From NCBI RefSeq assembly GCF_004827385.1, contig NZ_SRXN01000029.1, positions 29,378 to 93,377 on the forward strand: a stretch of 64,000 bases of DNA, given 5' to 3'. The notes beneath the pieces were generated by a model. It was not told the origin of the DNA. It saw only the letters and a program-made list of their open reading frames with translations, and did not search any database. How positions within the stretch are numbered: position 1 is the first letter of the stretch; each line of letters begins with the position of its first letter. This document shows positions 8,705 to 17,890 of the stretch, in pieces. A program made the translations under genes and the position numbers. The DNA comes from Ensifer sp. MPMI2T (GTDB lineage Bacteria > Pseudomonadota > Alphaproteobacteria > Rhizobiales > Rhizobiaceae).

Positions 8705-9277
8705 TCACATCCCCTGCGGACCGCGGTTCATCGCGGCGATGCCGGTGCGGCAGACCTCGATCAGCCCGAGCGGCTTCATGATGGCGATGAACTGCTCGAT
8801 TTTCGAGGGCTTGCCGGTGATCTCGAAGACGAAGTGCTCGATATTGGCATCGATGACGGAGGCCCGGAACGCATCCGCGAGCCGCAGCGCCTCCACGCGG
8901 TGTTCACCGGAGCCATGCACCTTGACGAGCGCCAGCTCTCGCTCGATCGGCCGATCGTGGCCGAGGCTGGCGGCGCGGACCGTGAGGTCAACGACGCGAT
9001 GCACCGGCACCAGCCGTTCGAGCTGGTGCTTGATCTGCTCCAGCACATGCGGCGTGCCGCGGGTGACGATGGTGATGCGCGACAGATGCGCCTCGTGTTC
9101 GGTCTCGGAAACCGTCAGGCTCTCGATGTTGTAGCCGCGGCCGGAAAAGAGGCCGATGACACGGGCGAGCACGCCCGGCTCGTTGTCGACGAGAACGGAG
9201 AGCGTGTGCGTCTCCGCAAGCTCCGTCTCCTTGGCGATGAAATAGGCAGAGCCCGTCGGCTGAAGATGTGCACTCAT
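8705..9277 (-). CDS. ilvH: Acetolactate synthase small (regulatory) subunit
   Basis: 190 residues: an N-terminal ACT domain (THTLSVLVDNEPGVLARVIGLFSGRGYNIESLTV) followed by the C-terminal ALS small-subunit domain. It activates the IlvI catalytic subunit and confers valine feedback inhibition. The start at 9277 follows AGGAAAG. It begins 22 bases after ilvI and belongs to the same transcript, under the attenuator upstream of ilvI. Confidence 0.97.
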   Translation of the reverse strand: MSAHLQPTGSAYFIAKETELAETHTLSVLVDNEPGVLARVIGLFSGRGYNIESLTVSETEHEAHLSRITIVTRGTPHVLEQIKHQLERLVPVHRVVDLTVRAASLGHDRPIERELALVKVHGSGEHRVEALRLADAFRASVIDANIEHFVFEITGKPSKIEQFIAIMKPLGLIEVCRTGIAAMNRGPQGM

Positions 9278-9299
9278 ATTGTTCTTTCCTACCTTTTCA

Positions 9300-11078
9300 T
9301 CAGACGAGCTGGCGGCCCTTGGCGTCGATCGCGTTGGCGACCGCCTCGTCCGTCGCCTCATCGGGCAACAGCATTTCGTTGTGCGCCTTGCCCGACGGGA
9401 TCATTGGGAAGCAGTTGGCAAGGTTGGCGACGCGGCAGTCGAAGATGACCGGCTGCGGCGTGTCGATCATCTGCCGGATCGCCTCGTCCAGTTCGCCGGG
9501 CTTTTCGCAGCGGATGCCGACGCCGCCATAGGCTTCGGCGAGCTTGACGAAGTCCGGCATCGCTTCCGTATAGGAGTGCGACAGGCGGTTACCGTGGAGC
9601 AACTGCTGCCATTGCCGGACCATGCCCATGTACTGGTTGTTGAGAATGAAGATCTTGACCGGCAAGCCGTATTGCACGGCGCAGGACATTTCCTGGATGC
9701 ACATCTGGATCGAGGCGTCGCCAGCAATGTCGATGACGAGGCTTTCCGGATGCGCGACCTGGACGCCGACCGCGGCCGGGAAGCCATAGCCCATGGTGCC
9801 GAGGCCGCCCGAGGTCATCCAGCGGTTCGGCTGCTCGAAGCCGAAGAACTGCGCCGCCCACATCTGGTGCTGCCCGACTTCGGTGGTGATGTAGGTGTCG
9901 CGGTCCTTGGTCAGCTCGTAAAGCCGTTGGATCGCATATTGCGGCATGATGACGTCGTCGCTCGACGTATAGGCCAGCGAATTGCGCGCCCGCCACTTGG
10001 CGATGCCGGTCCACCAGTCATTCAGCCGCGCCTTGTCGACGGTCTTCGTCGCAGCGCGCCACAGGCGGACCATGTCCTCGAGTACCGTCGCGACATCGCC
10101 GAGGATCGGAATGTCGACGCGGACGTTCTTGTTGATCGAGGACGGGTCGATGTCGATGTGGATCTTCTTCGAGTTCGGCGAAAACGCGTTGAGGCGGCCG
10201 GTGATGCGGTCGTCGAAACGGGCGCCGATGCAGACCATGACGTCACAGTCGTGCATGGCCATGTTGGCTTCGTAGGTGCCGTGCATGCCGAGCATGCCAA
10301 GCCAGCTCTTGCCGGAGGCCGGATAGGCGCCGAGGCCCATCAGCGTCGAGGTGATCGGGAAACCGGTGAGCTCGACCAGTTCGCGCAGGAAATGCGACGC
10401 CTGCGGGCCGGAATTGATGACACCGCCGCCCGAATAGATGATCGGCCGGCGCGCCGTCTTCATCAGTTCGACCGCTTCCTCGATCTTCTTCAGATCGCCC
10501 TGCGTCTTTGGCTGATAGCTCTTCTGGGTCGGAACGGCCGAAGGCGGCGTGTAGGTGCCGGTCGCGAACTGGACGTCCTTGGGAATATCGACGACAACCG
10601 GGCCGGGACGACCGGACTGCGCGATGCGGAAGGCCTCGTGGATGATGCGGGCAAGATCGTTGACGTCTTTGACCAGCCAGTTGTGCTTGGTGCAGGGCCG
10701 GGTGATGCCGACAGTGTCGCATTCCTGGAAGGCATCCGACCCGATCAGCGGCGTCGGAACCTGGCCGGAGATGCAGACGAGCGGGATCGAATCCATCAGC
10801 GCGTCCTGGAGCGGCGTGACTGCGTTGGTCGCGCCGGGGCCGGAGGTGACGAGCATGACGCCGACCTTACCGGTGGAGCGGGCATAGCCTTCGGCCATAT
10901 GACCGGCGCCCTGCTCGTGGCGGACAAGAATGTGCTCGATCTCTTCCTGCTGGAAGATCTCGTCATAGATCGGAAGCACGGCACCGCCGGGATAGCCGAA
11001 GATATGCTTGACGCCATTGTCCTTCAGTGCCTGGAGAACGATCTCCGCGCCCGTCATCTGGTTTTCTGTTCCGCTCAT
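9300..11078 (-). CDS. ilvI: Acetolactate synthase large subunit
   Basis: 592 residues, a thiamine-diphosphate enzyme making acetolactate or acetohydroxybutyrate, the first common step of Val/Leu/Ile synthesis. The N-terminus holds the catalytic-glutamate region (FGYPGGAVLPIYD ... RHEQGAGHMAEGYARSTGKVG) and the C-terminal domain holds the ThDP/Mg motif (IAGDASIQMCIQEMSCAVQYGLPVKIFILNN). The start at 11078 (MSGTENQMTGAEIV) follows GGAAGCAGG; in-frame upstream codons belong to the attenuator leader. Confidence 0.97.
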   Translation of the reverse strand: MSGTENQMTGAEIVLQALKDNGVKHIFGYPGGAVLPIYDEIFQQEEIEHILVRHEQGAGHMAEGYARSTGKVGVMLVTSGPGATNAVTPLQDALMDSIPLVCISGQVPTPLIGSDAFQECDTVGITRPCTKHNWLVKDVNDLARIIHEAFRIAQSGRPGPVVVDIPKDVQFATGTYTPPSAVPTQKSYQPKTQGDLKKIEEAVELMKTARRPIIYSGGGVINSGPQASHFLRELVELTGFPITSTLMGLGAYPASGKSWLGMLGMHGTYEANMAMHDCDVMVCIGARFDDRITGRLNAFSPNSKKIHIDIDPSSINKNVRVDIPILGDVATVLEDMVRLWRAATKTVDKARLNDWWTGIAKWRARNSLAYTSSDDVIMPQYAIQRLYELTKDRDTYITTEVGQHQMWAAQFFGFEQPNRWMTSGGLGTMGYGFPAAVGVQVAHPESLVIDIAGDASIQMCIQEMSCAVQYGLPVKIFILNNQYMGMVRQWQQLLHGNRLSHSYTEAMPDFVKLAEAYGGVGIRCEKPGELDEAIRQMIDTPQPVIFDCRVANLANCFPMIPSGKAHNEMLLPDEATDEAVANAIDAKGRQLV

Positions 11079-11133
11079 TGGCCTGCTTCCGTCCCTTTTC
11101 AAGGTTTGGGGTGTGATTAGCTTTCTCAGGGCA

Positions 11134-11157
11134 TAAAAAAAGGCCCCTTCAGGAGCC
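11134..11157 (-). terminator. Attenuator terminator in the ilvIH leader
   Basis: On the minus strand AGGCTCC-TGAA-GGGGCCT forms a 7-bp stem followed by seven T residues. It lies between the leader peptide stop (11191) and the ilvI start (11078). An upstream inverted repeat (AGCGCATGGG at 11164-11173 with CCCATGCGCT at 11204-11213, perfect over 10 bp) overlaps the end of the leader-peptide frame and is a candidate pause or alternative structure. Confidence 0.85.
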
Positions 11158-11190
11158 TCGTTCAGCGCATGGGTGGCTACTGCCGGATGG

Positions 11191-11247
11191 TTACACCATC
11201 CTGCCCATGCGCTGTCCCACCACAAGAATAACCGCGAAATTTTTCAT
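11191..11247 (-). CDS. Branched-chain amino-acid leader peptide of the ilvIH attenuator
   Basis: An 18-codon frame encodes MKNFAVILVVGQRMGRMV, with the control run Val-Ile-Leu-Val-Val. It is followed by a perfect hairpin and then a terminator, the layout of ribosome-mediated attenuation. When charged branched-chain tRNAs are scarce, stalling in this run would prevent the terminator and allow ilvIH expression. No Shine-Dalgarno motif is evident, and the ATG lies only a few bases downstream of the predicted transcription start, so it may be almost leaderless, as reported for the trp leader of Sinorhizobium. Confidence 0.85.
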   Translation of the reverse strand: MKNFAVILVVGQRMGRMV

Positions 11248-11255
11248 GGGGCGAT

Positions 11256-11284
11256 TTGATAAACAGAAAAATCCTGCCCGTCAA
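11256..11284 (-). promoter_or_regulatory. Sigma-70 type promoter of the ilvIH leader
   Basis: TTGACG (11279-11284) and TATCAA (11256-11261) on the minus strand are separated by exactly 17 bases. This places transcription start close to the leader peptide ATG at 11247. Confidence 0.75.
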
Positions 11285-11404
11285 CGCCTTTTCCCGTTGC
11301 GCGCAAAAGGCGAAAGAGAGCGGCATCTTTCGATAAGGGCGCGAAACCACTTATTAAATCCCTTCCGCTAATCTATCGAGCTATTCGTCGCGAGAGGTGC
11401 TGAA

Positions 11405-13444
11405 TTGCTCGACAGTGATCTTCATTCCTCGGTCCGTGCCGGAGAGCAGGATCGCCGTGACAGTCTCAAACCCGGCAATCGCTTCCTCGGTCGTGTCGTT
11501 GGCTGCACGGGCTCGCGCGCAACGATCGCCGCGGTTGCCGAAAATGGCGAAACCTCTCTGACGGAGCTCTGGTCGGTCGGTCGCCTGATTTCCATTTCCG
11601 TCGGCGCCAACCGCGTCGTGGCGCTCGTCTATGCCATGCAGACCGTCGCCAGCGAGTGGGGCGAAGAGGCGAACAACACCTTCCGCATCGAGGTCGAGTT
11701 GATGGGCGAGGTCCACACCGACCCGGACGGACGCGAGTCGTTCTCGACAGGCATCAGCCAATATCCCTACCTCGGCGCGATCGCCCATCGCATCCGCACC
11801 ACCGACCTTGCCCGAATCTACGAGTCGAGCCAAACGGACAGTTGCGTCATTGGCAAGCTGACCCAGGACGAGAGCCTCGACGCCACGATCCACGTGCCGT
11901 CGATGCTCGCCAAGCATTTTGCCATCGTTGGAACGACGGGCGTCGGCAAGTCGACCGCCGTCACGCTGCTTCTGCACAAGGCGATCGCCGCCGACCCGAA
12001 GCTCCGCGTGCTGATCCTCGACCCGCACAACGAGTTCGCCGCCGCCTTCCCGGAACATGCGGTCGTCATCGACACGGATACGCTCGACCTCCCCTTCTGG
12101 CTCTTCCGGTTGGAAGAGTTCGCTGAAGTCATTTTCCGCGGCCGGCCGCCGGTTCCGGAAGAGCTGGACATCCTGCGCGATGTCATTCCCGATGCGAAGA
12201 AGGCCTTCAAGGGCGGCGAGTCCGGACTGATGCGCCGCCAGAACGAGAAGAGTTCGATCACTGCAGACACGCCCGTGCCCTATCGCATCGCCGATCTTCT
12301 GGCGATGATCGACGAGCGCATCGGCCGGCTGGAGGGCCGCACGGACAAGCCACACTTGCGCTCGCTCAAGATCAAGATCGTCTCCGCGATCAACGATCCG
12401 CGCTACCACTTTATGTTCTCGTCGAACACCATCACCGACACGATCCAGGACACGATCGCCAAGATCTTCCGCATCCCCGGCGAAGGCCGGCCGATCGCCA
12501 CTTTCGAACTCGCAGGCATCCCTTCGGAAGTCGTCAATTCGGTCGCCTCGGTGCTCTGCCGCATGGCGTTCGAAATCGGGCTGTGGAGCGACGGCGGCAT
12601 CCACATGCTGGTCGTCTGCGAAGAGGCGCACCGCTACGTGCCGGCCGACGCCTCGCTCGGCTTCCTGCCGACCCGCCAGGCGATCGCGCGCATCGCCAAG
12701 GAAGGCCGAAAATACGGCGTTTCGCTCGGCATCATCACGCAGCGTCCGGGTGAGCTCGACCCGACGATCCTGTCACAATGCTCTACCGTCTTTGCCATGC
12801 GTCTTGCCAACGATCGCGACCAGGAGATTATCCGCTCGGCGATCTCGAATTCGTCGATCTCCACCACCAGCTTCATCTCCTCGATCGGCAACGGCGAAGC
12901 AATCGCCTTCGGCGAGGCAGTCGCTGTGCCGATGCGCATGCGCTTCACCCGCGTCGAGGACCGGCACCTTCCTCGTGCCCACGGCATCACCGACAAGGCG
13001 GACGAGGATGCTCCGCCGAGTGTCGACCTGCGTTCGATCGTCAGCCGAATGCGCGCGATCTCCGGGCCGGACATTTCAAACTTCCAACAGAGCTATCTGG
13101 CCGCGCAGAGTGCCAAGGCGTCAACCTTTGAGGGCGACGAGCCCGCTCAGGAAGTCGCCCACGGCGCCAACCAACCATCCGAGGCTGAAGCTTGGCACGA
13201 GTTGGAGTTCGAGCCCTACCGGCCAGACATGCTTCCGCGCCCGGAGCCGGTCAATCCGCAGCTCGAGCGCTTCAACCAGATCCGCGAGCAAATCCTCTCC
13301 GGCCAGGCTGAACGGGACAATAGTCTAAGACCGCATGCGCCGGATCCGCGCCTCGCACAACCGACAACCGAGCCCCGCCGCGAGGGCTCGTCGCTACGCG
13401 AAAGCCTGCTTAAACGCCCGCTCGGCAGCCTCATCCGCAAGTAG
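11405..13444 (+). CDS. HerA-like P-loop ATPase (HAS-barrel plus FtsK/HerA domain)
   Basis: 679 residues. A small beta barrel (HAS type, about residues 20-85) precedes the ATPase. Walker A is GTTGVGKST (176-184), Walker B LVVCEEAH (402-409), a candidate arginine finger lies in AKEGRKYGVSL, and TQRP (sensor) follows. HerA-family ATPases are hexameric DNA translocases; archaeal members partner the nuclease NurA in end resection. No NurA-like gene is adjacent. The last 150 residues are polar and probably disordered. The start is TTG at 11405 behind GAGAGG; no better ATG is in frame. The peptidase/MBL pair follows after 175 bases on the same strand, so co-transcription is possible but not shown. 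Confidence 0.85.
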   Translation: MLDSDLHSSVRAGEQDRRDSLKPGNRFLGRVVGCTGSRATIAAVAENGETSLTELWSVGRLISISVGANRVVALVYAMQTVASEWGEEANNTFRIEVELMGEVHTDPDGRESFSTGISQYPYLGAIAHRIRTTDLARIYESSQTDSCVIGKLTQDESLDATIHVPSMLAKHFAIVGTTGVGKSTAVTLLLHKAIAADPKLRVLILDPHNEFAAAFPEHAVVIDTDTLDLPFWLFRLEEFAEVIFRGRPPVPEELDILRDVIPDAKKAFKGGESGLMRRQNEKSSITADTPVPYRIADLLAMIDERIGRLEGRTDKPHLRSLKIKIVSAINDPRYHFMFSSNTITDTIQDTIAKIFRIPGEGRPIATFELAGIPSEVVNSVASVLCRMAFEIGLWSDGGIHMLVVCEEAHRYVPADASLGFLPTRQAIARIAKEGRKYGVSLGIITQRPGELDPTILSQCSTVFAMRLANDRDQEIIRSAISNSSISTTSFISSIGNGEAIAFGEAVAVPMRMRFTRVEDRHLPRAHGITDKADEDAPPSVDLRSIVSRMRAISGPDISNFQQSYLAAQSAKASTFEGDEPAQEVAHGANQPSEAEAWHELEFEPYRPDMLPRPEPVNPQLERFNQIREQILSGQAERDNSLRPHAPDPRLAQPTTEPRREGSSLRESLLKRPLGSLIRK

Positions 13445-13619
13445 GCCCGCAGACGCGCTGCGATTGCCTCCCCTTCGGCAAATCGCTCCGTGTCTGCAAT
13501 CGTGAGTTGACATTCCTGTCACGCGGACGAATCCTTCCTGTAGCAATATCGAGGCGACCGAACTGCAAGGAATGCATCGACTGGACAGCAAATAGCGGCG
13601 GCAATCTCGGGAGGAGCAG

Positions 13620-15755
13620 ATGTCCGTTTTGTCGACCATGCCTCCGCGCAAGCTCCGAATCTTCGCCTTCGACCCGAGCATGGGGCGGCGACACGAAACA
13701 CTGCCGCTCAATGAAGTGATCGTTTCGATCCCCTGGGAGATGGACAAGCTCGATCCCGGCGTCCCGTTCGTCGGTCCCGTTGGCGAATATGTCGAGGTCA
13801 TCGACTTCGACCCATCGCTCGATCTCGTCTATAGGCCTGTCAACCTCCACGATCCGAGCCTGCTTGCCGACAATGGCCTCAGACCCGCGGAATGGAACCC
13901 GCAATTCCACCAGCAGATGACCTATGCCGTGGCGATGAACACCATCGTCAATTTCGAAAGCGCGCTCGGGCGTGTCGCGCTTTGGGCGCCGCGCGACCAC
14001 GACGAGAAAGGCCGATGGATCAACCCGCAATATGTGCGGCGCCTGCGCATCTATCCGCATGCCCTGCGTGACGCCAACGCCTATTACAGCCCTGAGAAAA
14101 AGGCCTTGCTCTTCGGCTATTTCGCGGCCGGCGAAGGCCAGTCCGGAGCGCCTGCCGGCACCATCATATTCACCTGTCTTTCCCACGACATCATCGCCCA
14201 TGAAACGTCGCACGCGCTGCTCGACGGCATGCATCCGCGCTTCAGCGAGGCGACCAATCCGGACGTGCTCGCGCTGCACGAAGCCTTCGCCGACATCGTC
14301 GCGATCTTCCAGCATTTCTCCTATCCGGACGTGTTGAAGGACCAGATTGCCCGCACGCGCGGCGACCTCGAGAGCCAGAACCTTCTCGGCCAGCTGGCCC
14401 AGGAATTCGGCCAGGTGCTCGGCCGCGGAACGGCGCTGCGCGACGCGCTCGGCGGCTGGAAAGACGGCGTCTGGCGGGCGCACGAGCCCAATCCGAAACT
14501 TCTGCGCGAGACGGAGGAGGTGCATGACCGTGGCGCCATTCTGGTGGCCGCAGTGTTCCGGGCGTTCCTGTCGATCTATCGCGCGCGCATTTCCGATCTC
14601 CTGCGTATTGCGTCGAGCGGTACGGGAATTCTGCCGGCGGGCGCACTGCATCCCGACCTTGTCAACCGGCTGGCGAAGGAGGCATCGAAATCGGCCCGGC
14701 ACATCCTGCAGATGTGCATCCGCGCGCTCGACTATTGTCCGCCCGTCGATGTCACCTTCGGCGATTACCTGCGCGCGATCATTACCGCCGACCGCGATCT
14801 CTACCCTGAGGACGAGCACAACTATCGCGTCGCGGTGATGGAGGCGTTCCTCGCCTGGGGCATCGTTCCGCGCAACATGCCGATCGTCTCTGTCCAGACG
14901 CTACTCTGGCCAACGATGGGCGAAGCAGCCGCCGATTATAAAGCCGCCTTCCCCCGCCTCACCGATCTCAAGGGCGACGTCGCCTATCTGCTATCGCGGC
15001 CGCTCGAAATGATCGACGAACTCAAGAGCCGCAGCGACTTTCACGACAGCGAGGGCCAGAAATTTCTGGACGGCCTGGACCGGACCGCAAAGGAAATCTT
15101 CAACGAGCTGACCAAGGCGATGGGCAACCGCCTGCCGCAGACCGCCAAGCGGTCGAAATCGTCGCTCCGGGAAATCCTCGGCCGCAATCTCCTCGAGCTT
15201 GGGCTTGAAGCCGACCGCAAGGTCGAATGGCTGGCGCGCGACTTCTACGGGCGGTTGTTCTGGGGGCTCATCACCGAGGCCAAGAATGCACCCATCCGCG
15301 ACATCATCCGCATCCGGACGGATGACGACGCACCGGCAACCGTCAGGCGCAGCAAGATCGTCACCGGCCCGGCCATCGAGGTGCACAGCGTTCGCATGGC
15401 TGCACGCCGCGGCAACCGCGATCAGATCGAGCGCGAATATGTCGTCGAACTGACGCAGACCCGCCATGGTTACCTCGACCCCAAGGAGCAGGAGGAGGCA
15501 GACAAGGGCAAGCCGCCGAAAGATCCCCATGATTTCTATTTTCGCCGTGGCTGCACGCTGCTCATCGATGCCGAGACTTTTGAGATCCGGCGGGTCATCC
15601 GCACGCCCGGCGACATTTGCGACGACGCGGAGCTCGAAAGAATGCGGGCCTACCTGACCCGACAGACTCGGAGGCGGGAAAACGCCTTTACCGGCGGCGC
15701 GAGCAGACCCGTTCGGCCGGAGATTTTCGCGCATCTTCACCGACAGGGGAGCTAG
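13620..15755 (+). CDS. Thermolysin-like (gluzincin) metallopeptidase without signal peptide, long C-terminal extension
   Basis: 711 residues. The residues that build the thermolysin site are all visible: NAYY (Asn153; thermolysin NAFW), HETSH with His194, Glu195 and His198, the third zinc ligand Glu221 with Asp225 in HEAFAD (thermolysin NEAISD, same 23-residue-scale spacing), and His302 in VHDRGA (thermolysin VHxNSG). Unlike M4 enzymes it has no signal peptide and no obvious propeptide, so it should be cytoplasmic. Residues from about 400 to 711 have no recognised domain. It is followed after 3 bases by an MBL-fold hydrolase, which implies a functional pair. The substrate and role are unknown. 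Active-site reading is direct; localisation is inferred. Confidence 0.75.
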   Translation: MSVLSTMPPRKLRIFAFDPSMGRRHETLPLNEVIVSIPWEMDKLDPGVPFVGPVGEYVEVIDFDPSLDLVYRPVNLHDPSLLADNGLRPAEWNPQFHQQMTYAVAMNTIVNFESALGRVALWAPRDHDEKGRWINPQYVRRLRIYPHALRDANAYYSPEKKALLFGYFAAGEGQSGAPAGTIIFTCLSHDIIAHETSHALLDGMHPRFSEATNPDVLALHEAFADIVAIFQHFSYPDVLKDQIARTRGDLESQNLLGQLAQEFGQVLGRGTALRDALGGWKDGVWRAHEPNPKLLRETEEVHDRGAILVAAVFRAFLSIYRARISDLLRIASSGTGILPAGALHPDLVNRLAKEASKSARHILQMCIRALDYCPPVDVTFGDYLRAIITADRDLYPEDEHNYRVAVMEAFLAWGIVPRNMPIVSVQTLLWPTMGEAAADYKAAFPRLTDLKGDVAYLLSRPLEMIDELKSRSDFHDSEGQKFLDGLDRTAKEIFNELTKAMGNRLPQTAKRSKSSLREILGRNLLELGLEADRKVEWLARDFYGRLFWGLITEAKNAPIRDIIRIRTDDDAPATVRRSKIVTGPAIEVHSVRMAARRGNRDQIEREYVVELTQTRHGYLDPKEQEEADKGKPPKDPHDFYFRRGCTLLIDAETFEIRRVIRTPGDICDDAELERMRAYLTRQTRRRENAFTGGASRPVRPEIFAHLHRQGS

Positions 15756-15758
15756 GAG

Positions 15759-17306
15759 ATGCCCAGAATGCAGGCACCCGAGTCTGGCGTCACGGTGCGC
15801 ATGTATCGGCAGGGACACGGCGACTGCTTTCTTCTGGCGACGCGCAAGGCGGACGGCAGCGCCTTCTACATGCTGATCGACTGCGGCCTGTGGACGAACT
15901 CCGAAATCAAGCCCGAACAGACGATCGACAAGGTGATCGCCGACATCGCCGAAGCGACCGGAAACCGATTGGACGTCGTGCTGGTGACCCATGAGCACAT
16001 GGATCATGTCAACGGCTTCGCCGCGAAAGATCCCGCAACGAGAAAGCCGTGCTTCGATCCGATCGGGATTGGCGAGCTCTGGCTGGCATGGACCGAGGAC
16101 GGCAATGATCCGTTTGCCAATAGCCTGCGCGAGCGCTTCCACGACACGCTGCTCGCCCTGATGGGCGCCGACGAGCGGCTCGATCGTGCGGGCTTCGGCA
16201 TCCATTCGCCGAACCGCACGATGCTGCGCGATCTTCTTTCCTTCGAGACTGGAGAGGATGCCGCCGACGCGCTTCGAGAACGCTTCAGAGAGGTCAAACG
16301 GCGCCACCCGGCACTCTCTCCCCGAAGGCAGGGCGCGCTTGCCATCGAAGGGATCACCAACAAGCGCGCCATCAAATATCTGCGCGACCGGATCGCAGGC
16401 GAACCGGTTTTTCTGCGGCCGGACCACGATCCCTACAGACTGCCGGGCGTCGAGGGCGTGCGCGTCTACGCGCTTGGACCGCCACGCGACGTCGAACTGT
16501 TGCTTTCGCTGGAGCCGCAGGGCGAGGAGGAATTCAGGCTGTCGGCCGATGGGGCGACACTGAGCCTCCTCGCGGCAACGGTCGACGCTGGCCCGGAAAG
16601 CGCCAGCCGCAGCTTCGACCCGCGCTTCGGCATTTCACGCAAGGACGTCGAGCGGAGCCACGATGCATTTCTGAAGGCGTTCTTTACCGATCACTACGGC
16701 GTCAAGGGCAAGCGGAGCGCCGCCGAGGCGTGGCGGCAGATCGACAACGACTGGCTTGAGAGTGCGGAAACGCTGGCCCTGAGGCTGAACGACGAGGTGA
16801 ACAACACCAGCCTCGTCATCGCGATCGAACTCCCCGGAACCCGCAAGGTACTGCTCTTCACCGGCGACGCCCAGCGCGGCAACTGGATCTCCTGGGCGCC
16901 GCTTAAATGGACCGTCGACGGCCAAACGATCACCGCGCGCGACCTTCTCGGCCGAACGGTCCTCTACAAGGTTGGCCATCACGGTAGCCACAATGCCACG
17001 CTCGATGGCGGCGTAGGGGCCAACTATGCCAACCTCTCGTGGCTGGCAAGCAACGCCTTCCAGGACGAATTCGTGGCGATGATCCCGGCCAACACGCCTT
17101 GGGCGGCGCACAAGGAAAAGCCATGGGAGCATCCGCTTCGCTTCATCGAGGAGAGGCTCATGCAAAAGGCCCGCGGTCGCGTGTTCCGCAGCGATGTCGA
17201 CCATGTTGCAAAACCTGATGACATCAGCGCCGACGAGTGGCAAAAATTCAAGCGGATCGAGACCGAGCTCTTCTTCGAATACACCGTCGCCGACAGCCCG
17301 GCGTAG
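15759..17306 (+). CDS. MBL-fold metallo-hydrolase, ComEC-C-terminal-like
   Basis: 515 residues. Metal ligands are THEHMDH (His78, His80, Asp82, His83), a GDA motif (Asp370) and VGHHGSHNAT (His407/408/411), the pattern of the MBL domain found at the C-terminus of ComEC/Rec2. There are no membrane spans, so it is a soluble enzyme, probably a hydrolase of nucleic acid or another phosphoester (inference from relatives). Between the two halves lies a long insert (about residues 100-340). ATG 15759 is 3 bases after the stop of the peptidase gene, with TAGGAG serving as stop and ribosome site, so translation is coupled. Confidence 0.85.
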   Translation: MPRMQAPESGVTVRMYRQGHGDCFLLATRKADGSAFYMLIDCGLWTNSEIKPEQTIDKVIADIAEATGNRLDVVLVTHEHMDHVNGFAAKDPATRKPCFDPIGIGELWLAWTEDGNDPFANSLRERFHDTLLALMGADERLDRAGFGIHSPNRTMLRDLLSFETGEDAADALRERFREVKRRHPALSPRRQGALAIEGITNKRAIKYLRDRIAGEPVFLRPDHDPYRLPGVEGVRVYALGPPRDVELLLSLEPQGEEEFRLSADGATLSLLAATVDAGPESASRSFDPRFGISRKDVERSHDAFLKAFFTDHYGVKGKRSAAEAWRQIDNDWLESAETLALRLNDEVNNTSLVIAIELPGTRKVLLFTGDAQRGNWISWAPLKWTVDGQTITARDLLGRTVLYKVGHHGSHNATLDGGVGANYANLSWLASNAFQDEFVAMIPANTPWAAHKEKPWEHPLRFIEERLMQKARGRVFRSDVDHVAKPDDISADEWQKFKRIETELFFEYTVADSPA

Positions 17307-17327
17307 GCAGTGGTGGGAGGCCCCCTC

Positions 17328-17820
17328 GTGGTCAATCGCGTCAGCCCCTTTCTGATGTTCCAGGGCGAAGCCGAAGCGGCGATGAACCTCCATATGTCGC
17401 TGGTCTCCGGCGCGAAGAGCATCGATCGCTATGGGCCGGGCGAGGCTGGCGCCGAGGGCTCCGTCATGCCGGCGCAACTGTCAATCGGCGGCGAAACCAT
17501 CGTCTGCATCGACAGTCCAGTGAAACATGAATTCAGCTTCACGCCCGCCTTCTCGCTGTTCGTCGACTGCGATAGCGAGAGCGAACTCGAACACCTTGCC
17601 TCGGCACTTGCGGAGGGTGGCGCGGTCCTGATGCCGCTCGCCAATTACGGCTTCAGCCGTCAGTTCGCCTACAGCGCCGCGCGTCTTATCAGACGCGCAA
17701 AGTACGCTGTAGCACTTTGAATTGCTGCATGTTTTTATCCTTAAATCGCCTGCGATTTAAGGATACATGCAGTGGGTCTGCGACCGATACGGCGTCTCCT
17801 GGCAGTTGAACCTGCCATAG
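17328..17820 (+). pseudogene. VOC-family (PhnB-like) protein gene split by a RIME1-like insertion
   Basis: From GTG 17328 (GGGAGG eight bases upstream) the product reads VNRVSPFLMFQGEAEAAMN, then normal PhnB-like sequence up to FSRQFA at 17668. A 104-base RIME1-like element follows. After it the missing end resumes in another frame: WVCDRYGVSWQLNLP and stop (17773-17820), which is the standard ending of this family. Reading through the element gives a frame change and an early stop, so the ancestral protein of about 130 residues is broken. The truncated form lacks a C-terminal strand of the fold and is probably inactive. The gene is 21 bases downstream of the MBL gene. Confidence 0.85.
17669..17772 (+). 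repeat. RIME1-like element inserted in a coding sequence
   Basis: Begins CTACAGCGCCGCGCGTCTT and ends ACATGCAG, with two palindromes like those at 5514 and 59533. Joining the flanks (..cgtcagttcgcc and tgggtctgcgac..) restores an uninterrupted VOC-family frame, giving near-exact element boundaries. Confidence 0.88.
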
Positions 17821-17890
17821 GCGGCGCTTGGATCCTTCAGCCTGGTCGAGCGTTGACGGCGTAGGCCGCACGGTACCAACGGAGGAGCTC

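Noticed and set aside
9279..11120. 613-codon plus-strand open frame over ilvI
   Set aside because: Antisense shadow of ilvI; its Asp/Arg/Val-rich composition is typical of reversed high-GC coding DNA.
11078..11225. Longer IlvI N-terminus starting at 11225
   Set aside because: The extra codons pass through the attenuator hairpins and terminator; MSGTENQMTGAE with its ribosome site is the proper start.
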